Shown: positions 54,408-62,576 of the stretch, piece by piece | How the letters are laid out: every line of letters starts with the position of its first letter | How positions within the stretch are numbered: position 1 is the first letter of the stretch | Source: Paenibacillus sp. LHD-38 | GTDB taxonomy: Bacteria > Bacillota > Bacilli > Paenibacillales > Paenibacillaceae | DNA: 64,000 bases | Direction of reading: 5' to 3' | NCBI RefSeq assembly: GCF_031157315.1 | Contig: NZ_JAVIFU010000003.1 | Span: 1-64,000, forward strand | The notes under the pieces: model-generated | Told to the model about the DNA's origin: nothing | Database searches by the model: none | Seen by the model: the letters and a program-made list of their open reading frames with translations, nothing else | Position numbers and translations under genes: made by a program

Positions 54408-55296
54408 TGCTGCTTCCCTCCTCCTTGCTGCCATAAAGCTGATCCAGCTTTTTCTCATAGCGGTAATAGTCAAGGAAATCATAGAGCTCTGCTCGTGTTT
54501 GCATGCGGCTGATCACGTTTTTTTGTGTACCTTCACCTCTAATCGTCTCATAGACGAGCAGAGCGGCAGCATTCATTGCCCGAAAAGCAGACAAAGGATA
54601 AAGTGCCATACTAACGCCCGCTTGCCCCAGCTCTTCAACCGTAAACAGCGGAGTTTGGCCGAACTCGGTAATGTTGGCGAGCACAGGCACCTTGACGGCA
54701 TCAACAAATGCCCGGTAATCCTCAAGTTTTGTGACCGCCTCCGGAAAAATCATATCGGCTCCGGCCTCTACACATGCACAGGCACGTTCAATTGCTGCAG
54801 CTAAGCCTTCTGCTGCCAGTGCATCCGTGCGAGCCATAATGACAAATTGAGAATCCTCTCTTGCATCCGCTGCGGCTTTGATCCGGTCCACCATTTCTCC
54901 CTTGCTTACAATCGATTTGCCCGGGCGGTGTCCGCATCTCTTTGCCGATATTTGATCCTCGATATGAACGCCTGCTGCTCCGGCTCGATTCATTTCCTTA
55001 ATCGTGCGCGAAATTTGAAAGGCGCCGCCAAAGCCTGTATCCGCATCAACGAGCAGCGGCAGCTCCGACACGCTCGTTATTCGTCTTGCCTCCTCAATGC
55101 AATCCTGTAGCGATGTTATGCCAAGGTCAGGCAGACCAAAAGATGCATTTGCAACACCTGCCCCTGATAAATATAAAGCTCGGAATCCGACTTTTTCCGC
55201 CATCATGGCGGAATAAGCATTTATGGCACCGGCAATCTGCAGCGGCGTTTCCATTTGCAGCGCCTCGCGCAGCCGTTGACCGGGAGTAGCAGTCAT
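54397..55296 (-). CDS. prpB: methylisocitrate lyase (PrpB/MmgF)
   Basis: A 299-residue enzyme that splits 2-methylisocitrate into pyruvate and succinate. It has the isocitrate-lyase superfamily active-site loop [12 protein letters not shown] (about 118-129) and the metal-binding [13 protein letters not shown] and VHIEDQ, plus [13 protein letters not shown]. Length is as in PrpB. Gene order lyase, synthase, dehydratase differs from B. subtilis (mmgD, mmgE, then the lyase). Confidence 0.95.
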   Translation of the reverse strand: MTATPGQRLREALQMETPLQIAGAINAYSAMMAEKVGFRALYLSGAGVANASFGLPDLGITSLQDCIEEARRITSVSELPLLVDADTGFGGAFQISRTIKEMNRAGAAGVHIEDQISAKRCGHRPGKSIVSKGEMVDRIKAAADAREDSQFVIMARTDALAAEGLAAAIERACACVEAGADMIFPEAVTKLEDYRAFVDAVKVPVLANITEFGQTPLFTVEELGQAGVSMALYPLSAFRAMNAAALLVYETIRGEGTQKNVISRMQTRAELYDFLDYYRYEKKLDQLYGSKEEGSSNDD

Positions 55297-55325
55297 TGCA
55301 CCACCGCCTTTCCTAAATAGAACGG

Positions 55326-56465
55326 TTATTTAAGCAATTGTCCGCTGATGACAATGCGGTGAATCTCATTCGTTCCCTCATAAATTTGAGTTGCCTTTGC
55401 GTCGCGAAACAGCCGCTCCATGTTTGATTCCTTCAGGCACCCCTCCATCCCAAACAGCTCAATCGCTGCATTGGTAACCTTAACTGCTGTGTCTGATGCA
55501 AACATTTTCGCTGCCGAGGCTTCCTTCGTACAAGGTAAACCATTTTGACGCAAATAAGCGGCACGGTAAACGAGCATTTTTGCCGCTTCGACTTGAGCGG
55601 TCATCTCGGCCAGCCTTATATGCTTGTGCTGCAGCAGTTTAGGCCGCTTGCCCGTTTTTTTGACGCTTGGATATAATCCATCCATTTCTTGAAGAGCAGC
55701 CTCCGCGATCCCCAGCGCTTGAGCGCCGATGCCGATCCTTCCGCCGTCAAGCGTTCCTTTCGCAATGGAAAACCCTTTTCCCTCCACCCCCAAACGCTGC
55801 GTAACTGGAACCTTAAGCTGATCGAAAATCAATTCACAAGTGTTGGAGCCATGAAGTCCCATCTTCTTTTCTCTTCTTCCAATCTTAAAGCCTGGCGTAT
55901 CACGCTCAATAATGAATGCGGTAATGCCATGAGATCCTTTTGCGGAATCAGTCACCGCGAAGGTAATATAGGTATTTGCCGCGTCAGCATTCGTAATAAA
56001 GAGCTTTGTTCCGTTCAAAATGTAATGCTCCCCGTCATATAATGCTGATGTCCGAATGGCGGCTGCATCCGATCCGGCATTCGGCTCCGTTAAAGCGAAT
56101 GCGCCTAAGCTTTCGCCGGAAGCAAGCTTTGGGACATATTTCGAAATCTGTTCGGCGCTGCCATATTGTAAAATGGGAAAGGTCCCAACGGAAGTATGAA
56201 CGGACAAAATAACACCAACTGCCGCACTTATTTTTGACACTTCGTTAATCGCAAGAATGTAGGAGATAAAGTCAGCGCCTGCCCCGTTCCATTGTTTTGG
56301 AATAGGAATGCCCATGAATCCTTTCAAGGCCATTTTTGAAATAAGTGAATAAGGGAATTCATCCTGTTGTTCCATATTGCTTACGACTGGAGCAATCTCT
56401 TGCTCCGCAAAATGCCGGACCGCTCTCCGCAGCTCTTCTTGTTCCCGCGTATACCGGAGCTCCAT
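55326..56465 (-). CDS. acyl-CoA dehydrogenase (MmgC-like)
   Basis: A 379-residue flavoenzyme that introduces a trans double bond into acyl-CoA. FAD/substrate motifs: [17 protein letters not shown] (about 132-148), [25 protein letters not shown] helices, and the catalytic base Glu in [18 protein letters not shown] near residue 365. All are intact. It is probably specific for short or medium acyl-CoA. ATG at 56465 follows GGAGAGGGTGTAGGACG. It is third in the mmgA-B-C order of B. subtilis. Confidence 0.94.
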   Translation of the reverse strand: MELRYTREQEELRRAVRHFAEQEIAPVVSNMEQQDEFPYSLISKMALKGFMGIPIPKQWNGAGADFISYILAINEVSKISAAVGVILSVHTSVGTFPILQYGSAEQISKYVPKLASGESLGAFALTEPNAGSDAAAIRTSALYDGEHYILNGTKLFITNADAANTYITFAVTDSAKGSHGITAFIIERDTPGFKIGRREKKMGLHGSNTCELIFDQLKVPVTQRLGVEGKGFSIAKGTLDGGRIGIGAQALGIAEAALQEMDGLYPSVKKTGKRPKLLQHKHIRLAEMTAQVEAAKMLVYRAAYLRQNGLPCTKEASAAKMFASDTAVKVTNAAIELFGMEGCLKESNMERLFRDAKATQIYEGTNEIHRIVISGQLLK

Positions 56466-56500
56466 CGTCCTACACCCTCTCCGATGCAACTATCGCGCAT

Positions 56501-57352
56501 TTATGAATAACGATAAAACCCGCGTCCGGTCTTCCGTCCCAGCCAACCGGCCTGCACGTACTTGCGAAGAAGCGGGCATGGTCTGTATTTCGAATCACCG
56601 AAACCAAGATAAAGTGTCTCCATGATAGCTAAGCAGGTATCGAGCCCAATAAAGTCAGCAAGAGCGATAGGGCCCATCGGGTGGTTCATTCCAAGCTTCA
56701 TCACCTGATCCACGGCTTCAGGCTCCGCTACCCCTTCATAGACGGTATAAATCGCTTCATTAATCATCGGCATTAGAATGCGGTTAGAGACGAAACCAGG
56801 AAAATCCTTTACTTCAACGGGCGTTTTCCCTAGCTTATGAGTGAGGTGTTGTATCTTTTCGAACGTCTCATCCGACGTTTCAAGTCCTCTGATGATTTCT
56901 ACTAATGGCATGATTGGAACGGGATTCATGAAATGCATCCCGATCACGAATGAGGCTCTATTGGTCGCTGACCCAAGCTCTGTAATGGAGAGTGATGACG
57001 TATTGGACGCCAAAATCGTATGTGGCATACAGATTTGATCTAGCTCGGCGAATATCCTCTGTTTCGTTTCCATTCTTTCGGGAGCAGCTTCAATAACAAG
57101 CTCAGCTTCCTGCATGCTGTCAAAATCCGTAACGGGAACAATCCGCTCTAATAGCTGCGAGCGCTGCTCATCCGTTGTTTTTCCCTTACTTACAAGGCGG
57201 TTAAGCGAGGTGCTAATCATCTTGATACCGCGGTCAACCGTGCTTCTATCGAGATCATAAAGCGTTACCTCCATACCGCTTTGAGCAAGCGTTTGGGCGA
57301 TTCCGCTGCCCATTTGTCCTGCCCCGATCACTGTTGCTTTTTGTATGGCCAT
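56501..57352 (-). CDS. 3-hydroxybutyryl-CoA dehydrogenase (MmgB-like)
   Basis: A 283-residue NAD(P)-dependent enzyme. The nucleotide-binding motif is VIGAGQMGSGIAQTLAQSG (about 8-26). The catalytic histidine lies in FVIGMHFMNPVPIMPLVEII, and the conserved ASNTSSLSITEL and DFPGFVSNRILMPMINEA are present. It oxidises 3-hydroxyacyl-CoA in beta-oxidation or acts in the reverse sense in butyrate metabolism. It is coupled to the thiolase gene upstream, with a 15-base gap. Confidence 0.95.
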   Translation of the reverse strand: MAIQKATVIGAGQMGSGIAQTLAQSGMEVTLYDLDRSTVDRGIKMISTSLNRLVSKGKTTDEQRSQLLERIVPVTDFDSMQEAELVIEAAPERMETKQRIFAELDQICMPHTILASNTSSLSITELGSATNRASFVIGMHFMNPVPIMPLVEIIRGLETSDETFEKIQHLTHKLGKTPVEVKDFPGFVSNRILMPMINEAIYTVYEGVAEPEAVDQVMKLGMNHPMGPIALADFIGLDTCLAIMETLYLGFGDSKYRPCPLLRKYVQAGWLGRKTGRGFYRYS

Positions 57353-57367
57353 CGTTCTCCCTCCGCT

Positions 57368-58540
57368 TCAGCCTTCTGCCCGCAAGAGGATCGCATCGCC
57401 CTGCGCACCGCCGCTGCAGATCGCGGCAATGCCAAGACCGCCGCCTCGCCGCTTCAATGCTTGAGCTAATGTGAGGACGATCCTTGCACCGCTTGCTCCG
57501 ATCGGATGCCCTAGGGCAATGGCTCCGCCGTTTATATTGACCTTTTCTTCATCCCATCCGAGTATTTCGCCGCATACCAAAAGAACAGATGCGAATGCTT
57601 CGTTTACTTCAAATAAATCGATATCCTTTAGCGCTATGCCCGTTTTCCGCAAAAGCTTCTGAATCGCAAGAGCTGGAGCCTCTGCTAAATGAGGCGCTCG
57701 CGTGCCAATCGTGCAGTGGCCGATGATTTTCGCCAGCGGCTCGTAACCGCCGCGAATCGCTTCTTCCTCAGACATGACGATTAGCGCGGCGGCGCCATCG
57801 TTAACGCCAGGAGCATTCCCCGCCGTAATGGTTCCGTTTGGACCTTGAATCGGCTTAAGCTGAGCCAGCTTCTTTAGGTTCGTGTCGCTGCGAGGGCATT
57901 CGTCAAGCGCAATCCGGGTGTTCGCACGTGTCGAAAACGGTTCGATTTCTTCAACGAAAATCCCTGATTCTGCAGCGGAACATGCTCGATAGTGGCTTCT
58001 TAGCGCCCATTCATCCTGTTCCGATCTGCTAAAGCCGTATTCCGCGGCAGCCTGATTGCCGTGCGCCGCCATCATGACGTTGTGGAACGGACATAGGAGA
58101 CCGTCATGGATCAATAAATCAGTGAATTCCGCATTTCCCAGCTTGGCTCCCCATCTTGCCGCTTGGGTAGCAAAAGGCGCCTGGCTCATGCTTTCCATCC
58201 CGCCGGCTGCAATGATGTCCGCATCGCCAGCACGAATCATTTGCTCTGCCATCGTGATGGCACGCATGCCTGAAGCACACACTTTATTAATCGTTTCCGC
58301 GTTCGAGCTCCAATCAAGACCTGCACGAATGGCTGCCTGACGCGCCGGGTTTTGCCCGCTGCCGGCTTGCAGCACCATGCCCATGATGACATTATCTACT
58401 TGATCGACAGCAATGCCTGCATGCTTAAGTGCGCCTTGAATTACTGCCGCTCCCAATTCGGCGGCCTCCATTTCCTTGAAGCTGCCTCCAAATTTTCCGA
58501 ACGACGTTCGCTTTCCTCCGACAATGACAGCTTGGCGCAT
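57368..58540 (-). CDS. acetyl-CoA acetyltransferase/thiolase (MmgA-like)
   Basis: A 390-residue thiolase that cleaves 3-ketoacyl-CoA or condenses two acetyl-CoA. Catalytic residues: nucleophile Cys in [14 protein letters not shown] (about 88), His in [18 protein letters not shown] (about 345) and the second Cys in [13 protein letters not shown] (about 375). The start is ATG 58540 with AGGGGGCGGTCCATT; a 47-residue in-frame extension upstream overlaps the previous gene and is not conserved-looking. It is the mmgA position of the operon. Confidence 0.95.
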   Translation of the reverse strand: MRQAVIVGGKRTSFGKFGGSFKEMEAAELGAAVIQGALKHAGIAVDQVDNVIMGMVLQAGSGQNPARQAAIRAGLDWSSNAETINKVCASGMRAITMAEQMIRAGDADIIAAGGMESMSQAPFATQAARWGAKLGNAEFTDLLIHDGLLCPFHNVMMAAHGNQAAAEYGFSRSEQDEWALRSHYRACSAAESGIFVEEIEPFSTRANTRIALDECPRSDTNLKKLAQLKPIQGPNGTITAGNAPGVNDGAAALIVMSEEEAIRGGYEPLAKIIGHCTIGTRAPHLAEAPALAIQKLLRKTGIALKDIDLFEVNEAFASVLLVCGEILGWDEEKVNINGGAIALGHPIGASGARIVLTLAQALKRRGGGLGIAAICSGGAQGDAILLRAEG

Positions 58541-58553
58541 AATGGACCGCCCC

Positions 58554-59693
58554 CTATTTGTCCAGCAAGTGAGATAAACAATCAAAATCCATTCCGCCAG
58601 TCCCCAGCTCCGATTCCAAGCATTTGGCGTCCCGTAAAAAACGCTCCATTCGGTATTCCTGCATATAGCCGTAACCGCCAAACACCTGAATGGCTTCTAT
58701 GGCTGCAGCAACTGCGCACTCGGCCGAGAATTTACGGGCGATTGCCGCTTCCCTGCCGCATTCTAAGCCAGCGTCCTTGCGCCATGCAGCCTGGTAGGTG
58801 AGCAAGCGTGCGGCTTCAAGCCGTGTCCACAAATCTGCAAGCTTAAAAGATATTCCTTGCTGCTTACCGATTAGAAGTCCGAATTGTTTGCGTTCCTTGG
58901 CATAGGCCGCAGCCGCTTCATATGCGCCCTGTGCAATGCCGACAGCTTGCGCTGCAGCGCTAATGTGGGCGATATCCGCAAGAGACAACGCCATCGCATG
59001 TCCCTGACGATTTACACCCAGCTGGTTTTTCTTCGGAACGGGGCATTGCTCAAGCCTGATTTTCGCGGATGGGAAAGAACGCAGGCCCATTCTCTGAATT
59101 TTCTCCTCCATGTGAAGTCCGGGTGCTCCGCTCTCGATTAGATATGCATTCATATCGTTTCTTCGTCTATTCGGTTCGATTTGCGCAAAAACAAGATAAC
59201 AATCCGCGATGCCAGCCTGCATCACACAAGAATGCGCACCGTTAAGCAGCCAATTTTCGTTGCCGGATTGGGCAGCTATACGGCTGGATATTTTACTCTC
59301 CATGTTATTTGGCATGGGCAGCGCGCTGGTCCCCAGCATGGTCCCCATTGCAAGCTCGCCTAAGTAGGCTGCTTTTATGGAGTCATCGCCATAAACGTAA
59401 AGCGGCCATGCCGTAAACACCGTATGCGCGGCCAAAGCCGCAGCGGTTGAAGCGCATACACGCGCGAGCTCTTCCACGACAATAGAAAAGGTCAGCCAGT
59501 CACTGCCTGCGCCGCCATACCGTTCACTAATCGGAATACCCGTTATACCAAGCTTCCCCATTTGGTCAAAGAGCTTACGATCAAACTGTTCTCTCTCATC
59601 CCGTTCCCCCGCAAGGGGAGCAACCTCGCTTTCCGCGAATTCCCTGACGAAAGACCGGGTCATTTCCAGCTCCTCGTTTAAAGAAAACTGCAT
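58554..59693 (-). CDS. acyl-CoA dehydrogenase homologue lacking the catalytic glutamate
   Basis: A 379-residue protein with the acyl-CoA dehydrogenase fold, most clearly [40 protein letters not shown] and [22 protein letters not shown]. Two key parts are altered. The flavin/substrate motif normally reading TEPxxGSD is [11 protein letters not shown], and after RDAK the usual YEGTNEI is replaced by SELGTGGM, so the position of the catalytic base is leucine. It heads the mmg-type operon, which in B. subtilis starts with the thiolase. It may be a non-catalytic partner of the MmgC-like enzyme, or act on an unusual substrate. ATG at 59693 follows a GGGGGGGAGAG run. Confidence 0.85.
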   Translation of the reverse strand: MQFSLNEELEMTRSFVREFAESEVAPLAGERDEREQFDRKLFDQMGKLGITGIPISERYGGAGSDWLTFSIVVEELARVCASTAAALAAHTVFTAWPLYVYGDDSIKAAYLGELAMGTMLGTSALPMPNNMESKISSRIAAQSGNENWLLNGAHSCVMQAGIADCYLVFAQIEPNRRRNDMNAYLIESGAPGLHMEEKIQRMGLRSFPSAKIRLEQCPVPKKNQLGVNRQGHAMALSLADIAHISAAAQAVGIAQGAYEAAAAYAKERKQFGLLIGKQQGISFKLADLWTRLEAARLLTYQAAWRKDAGLECGREAAIARKFSAECAVAAAIEAIQVFGGYGYMQEYRMERFLRDAKCLESELGTGGMDFDCLSHLLDK

Positions 59694-59761
59694 CTCTCTC
59701 CCCCCCTTCATATGGCAAGCATAACAAGTGGACAAAGTTCGACGGTATCCGCGTATAGCGT

Positions 59762-59791
59762 ATTATATGAAAGCAGTCTGTGGAAAAATGA
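59762..59791 (-). promoter_or_regulatory. sigma-E-like promoter of the methylcitrate/beta-oxidation operon
   Basis: On the minus strand, TCATTTTT (59791-59784) and CATATAAT (59769-59762) are 14 bases apart, close to the mother-cell sigma-E pattern (KMATATTT, 14-15 bases, CATAYAAT). No good sigma-A -35 is at the right distance. The B. subtilis mmg operon is sigma-E dependent, which supports the reading. Confidence 0.6.
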
Positions 59792-59820
59792 CCTCGAAAG
59801 CACCTTTATAAAAGCAAAAA

Positions 59821-59842
59821 AGCCAGCCCGTTTAGGCTGACT
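59821..59842 (-). terminator. terminator after the ycgQ remnant
   Basis: AGTCAGCC, a six-base loop and GGCTGGCT, with one G-U pair, then TTTTTTGC on the minus strand. Confidence 0.75.
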
Positions 59843-59859
59843 ATTCCATGAATTAGTTT

Positions 59860-60565
59860 TTATGTGGTTCGATAAACATAAGGGTCCTTCGGTGTATCTA
59901 TCGCATGCCAATCCGTAACCTTTAATACGGGTATTGTCTGTTTAAAGGGCTGGTAAAATTCCCATTTGAGCTTGCCGGAAACATGCACCCAGTCATCGTC
60001 TTTCATTTGAGTATTTTTCGGAAATTCAACCATCATGCCAAATACGCCGGAATCCGCCACGCAATGAATGAATCCAAAGCGGAAGATGAAATAATGATTG
60101 CCGTCTACCTGCTGCCCCTTATAAGCGAAACCGTCGAAACCAATCGTTTTGCCTATAAAAGCGTCTGGAGAATTGTAGATGACCTCCATTCCTTTCAAAT
60201 AATCCGCATCCGTTAAGGTAACGGCTGGACGGTTTACGAATTCGGCCAGCTCTTTGTTTTTCACCTTGTCGTAATCATCCTTGCGATAGAAAACACTTGA
60301 GTCAGGCTTCAAGAACTGATGCGCGCCAGGGTTTTTCTCGATGTTTTCTTCAAAGCTCGGAAAGGAAAAACCTTTGGCTTTGACAAAGCTGGAATCGAGT
60401 GCGTAGGCCGGAAGAAAAAGGCCGGTAACGATAGGGACGAATAAAATGAAGTAACAGAAAAAACGTTTTAGCTTGGTATCGTTGCCGTGGGAATGGGCAT
60501 GTTCATGCAAATGTTCATGCGAATGATGATCATGAACATCCTGATATGCTTGATGCCGATGCTGC
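59860..60565 (-). pseudogene. YcgQ/TIGR03943-family protein, N-terminally deleted
   Basis: The open frame reads from a histidine-rich linker (HDHHSHEHLHEHAHSHGND) into one membrane helix (FFCYFILFVPIVTGLFLPAYA) and the soluble C-domain (SPDAFIGKTIGFDGFAY and WEFYQPFKQTIPVLKVTDW). Full-length relatives begin with two more membrane helices before the His-rich linker; these are missing because a deletion has joined the gene to the front of the ycgR-like permease. An ATG at 60510 could still start a shortened protein. The pair is thought to be metal-related, but its role is not established. Confidence 0.75.
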
Positions 60566-60827
60566 CCCTGACATGCAAAGGCATACCCTTATTAATTAAT
60601 CGTTTTGTAATCGGTACGATTCCACATTCGCAGGAAGGGAAGAAAATACCGATCCCGCAGCCGAATATCGTGGCGAGATAACGATTTCGAGGCATGATTC
60701 GCGCAATCCAATGATCTTTTACGAAGGTTTGGATCAAACCGGATATAAGCACACCGACAAGGACAAAGGGAATGGCTTCCATCACCATACTGATAAAGAT
60801 TGTGTTTAATTGATAAAGGGTCGTCAA
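60566..60827 (-). pseudogene. YcgR/DUF318-family permease, only the first 80-odd residues
   Basis: TTG at 60827, ten bases after GGAG, starts a typical permease N-terminus: ISMVMEAIPFVLVGVLISG, then FFPSCECGIVPITKRLINKG. After GMPLHV near 60567 the sequence breaks into the His-rich linker of the neighbouring ycgQ-like gene in another frame, and the frame runs out at 60468. About 200 residues of the permease are lost. This is one deletion event that fused two adjacent genes. Confidence 0.8.
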
Positions 60828-60893
60828 GCCTATTCATCTCCACTGCATATACTAAAAAATCATGTTTCCTCCATAAACCAATTAGCTGCTTGT

Positions 60894-62465
60894 TTACACG
60901 CTTTGCTGACTGATAAATCCGCCCGGTTCGTACGTAAGAAGCTTCGTTGCGATTTTATCAATAAAGAAACGATCATGACTCACCGTAACCACCGCACCAG
61001 GAAAATGGATTAGTGCCTGCTCCATGACTTGGATGCTTGTCAGATCGAGATGGTTCGTAGGCTCGTCCAATATGATAATCTCAGCGCCAGACAATAAGCA
61101 TTTCGCCAATGCGACACGCGCTTGCTGGCCTCCGGATAAGCTGCCGATCACTTTCTGCAGATCAGCTTCAGAAAATTGCAGCATGGACAGAAATTTATTA
61201 ACTTTTTTCCGCGGTGCGTCAAGGCCAAGACCGTATACATTCACGGCATGGCTTACGGTATCCTTCTGATCCAGCTCATCCCACATCCGATTGAAAAAGG
61301 CATAGTTTACGCCTTTACTAAAGCGCACCGTTCCCGTATCCGGCTGCTCCTGACCTGTCAGTACTTTAATCAACGTCGACTTTCCGCTGCCGTTAGGTCC
61401 AATAATCGCAATGCGGTCTTCATTCTGAATGTCGAAGCTGACGTCTTGAAAAATCATACGGTCTGCATAGCTCTTTCCGATGGCTTCCACCGTACATAAA
61501 TTGTCTGGGAACCGCAAATTTTCATAGATATCCGTGATCAGCACGTTCACCGGATGCGGCTCTATTCGTTTCTTCATATCCGCAAGCTTACGCGACAGCC
61601 GGTCTTTGGATGCTTTTCTTTTGGATCGGTTATCGAGCTCTACCGCTTCCATGAGAAGCAGCTCTTCTTCCCACTCAAATTGCCGATCGAGCTCTTTTTT
61701 ACGCAGCTTTTTTTTACGAATATAATCCGTATAATTTCCTTCGTATTCTTGAAAATGATAGTTCTCGATTTCTATGGTGCGCGTTACCACCCTGTCAATA
61801 AATTGCCGGTCATGCGATACCAGAACCATCGTGCCGGTAAAACGGTTCAGCCACTGTTCTAGCCAAGCGAGTCCGTCTAAATCCAAAAAGTTTGTGGGCT
61901 CATCGAGGAGAACCACATCCGGCAGCTCAATGAGCATTTTCGCAAGGGCAGCACGGTTGCGCCATCCGCCTGACAGCTGGTCCACGGGCTGCTCACGCGA
62001 ATGCTCGTCAAATCCAAGCTTCGTCAAAACCGTATCAATCTCTACCGCTGCATTCCATCCGTCGTGATGCTCCATTTGCTCAAAAAGCTCAGCTTGCCGA
62101 TCCAATAATTTCTCCATTTCACGTTCATCCGCTGCGATCCCAAGCTTCTCGCCAATCTCATTAATCTCACGTTCGATATTCCAAATATGCTCGTAGCACT
62201 GCTCAAGCTCCTGGCGGACAGAACGATTGCCACTCAGCTCAGAAAATTGGGAAAAATAACTCACCTTAACTTTAGGGTCAACCTCTACCTTTCCGGTCGT
62301 TGGCTCTTCTCTGCCAAGAATAAGCTTAAATACGGTAGATTTTCCGGCTCCGTTTCTTCCGATGAGACCAATCCGGTCCCCCTTGCTAATACGAAAATAG
62401 ATATCACGAAAAATAAGAGTATCCTCATATTTTTTCGTTACATTTTCCAATCGAATCACGCTCAT
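60894..62465 (-). CDS. ABC-F family ATPase (Uup/YdiF-like)
   Basis: A 523-residue soluble protein with two ABC domains. Domain 1 has GRNGAGKST (about 36-44), LSGGWRNRAALA and VVLLDEPTNFLDL. A long charged linker (about 235-300) follows. Domain 2 has GPNGSGKST, LSGGQQARVALA and IIILDEPTNHLDL. There are no membrane segments. All Walker and signature residues are present, unlike the Lsa-type protein at 13.7 kb. Members act as translation factors that relieve stalled ribosomes. ATG at 62465 follows GAGGTGAAAGAC. It is not obviously a resistance gene. Confidence 0.92.
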   Translation of the reverse strand: MSVIRLENVTKKYEDTLIFRDIYFRISKGDRIGLIGRNGAGKSTVFKLILGREEPTTGKVEVDPKVKVSYFSQFSELSGNRSVRQELEQCYEHIWNIEREINEIGEKLGIAADEREMEKLLDRQAELFEQMEHHDGWNAAVEIDTVLTKLGFDEHSREQPVDQLSGGWRNRAALAKMLIELPDVVLLDEPTNFLDLDGLAWLEQWLNRFTGTMVLVSHDRQFIDRVVTRTIEIENYHFQEYEGNYTDYIRKKKLRKKELDRQFEWEEELLLMEAVELDNRSKRKASKDRLSRKLADMKKRIEPHPVNVLITDIYENLRFPDNLCTVEAIGKSYADRMIFQDVSFDIQNEDRIAIIGPNGSGKSTLIKVLTGQEQPDTGTVRFSKGVNYAFFNRMWDELDQKDTVSHAVNVYGLGLDAPRKKVNKFLSMLQFSEADLQKVIGSLSGGQQARVALAKCLLSGAEIIILDEPTNHLDLTSIQVMEQALIHFPGAVVTVSHDRFFIDKIATKLLTYEPGGFISQQSV

Positions 62466-62527
62466 GTCTTTCACCTCTGTATATGGTTGTAAACCACTCA
62501 CGCCCTCTATGTCAAGCTGGACGGAAA

Positions 62528-62571
62528 AGAGGACTGCTCAGCTCCGGCTTGGGAGCTTATGGCAGTCCTCT
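62528..62571 (-). terminator. terminator of the nitrate reductase gene
   Basis: AGAGGACTGC pairs with GCAGTCCTCT, with an inner AAGCTCC/GGAGCT hairpin, then TTTT on the minus strand. Confidence 0.8.
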
Positions 62572-62576
62572 CTTTA

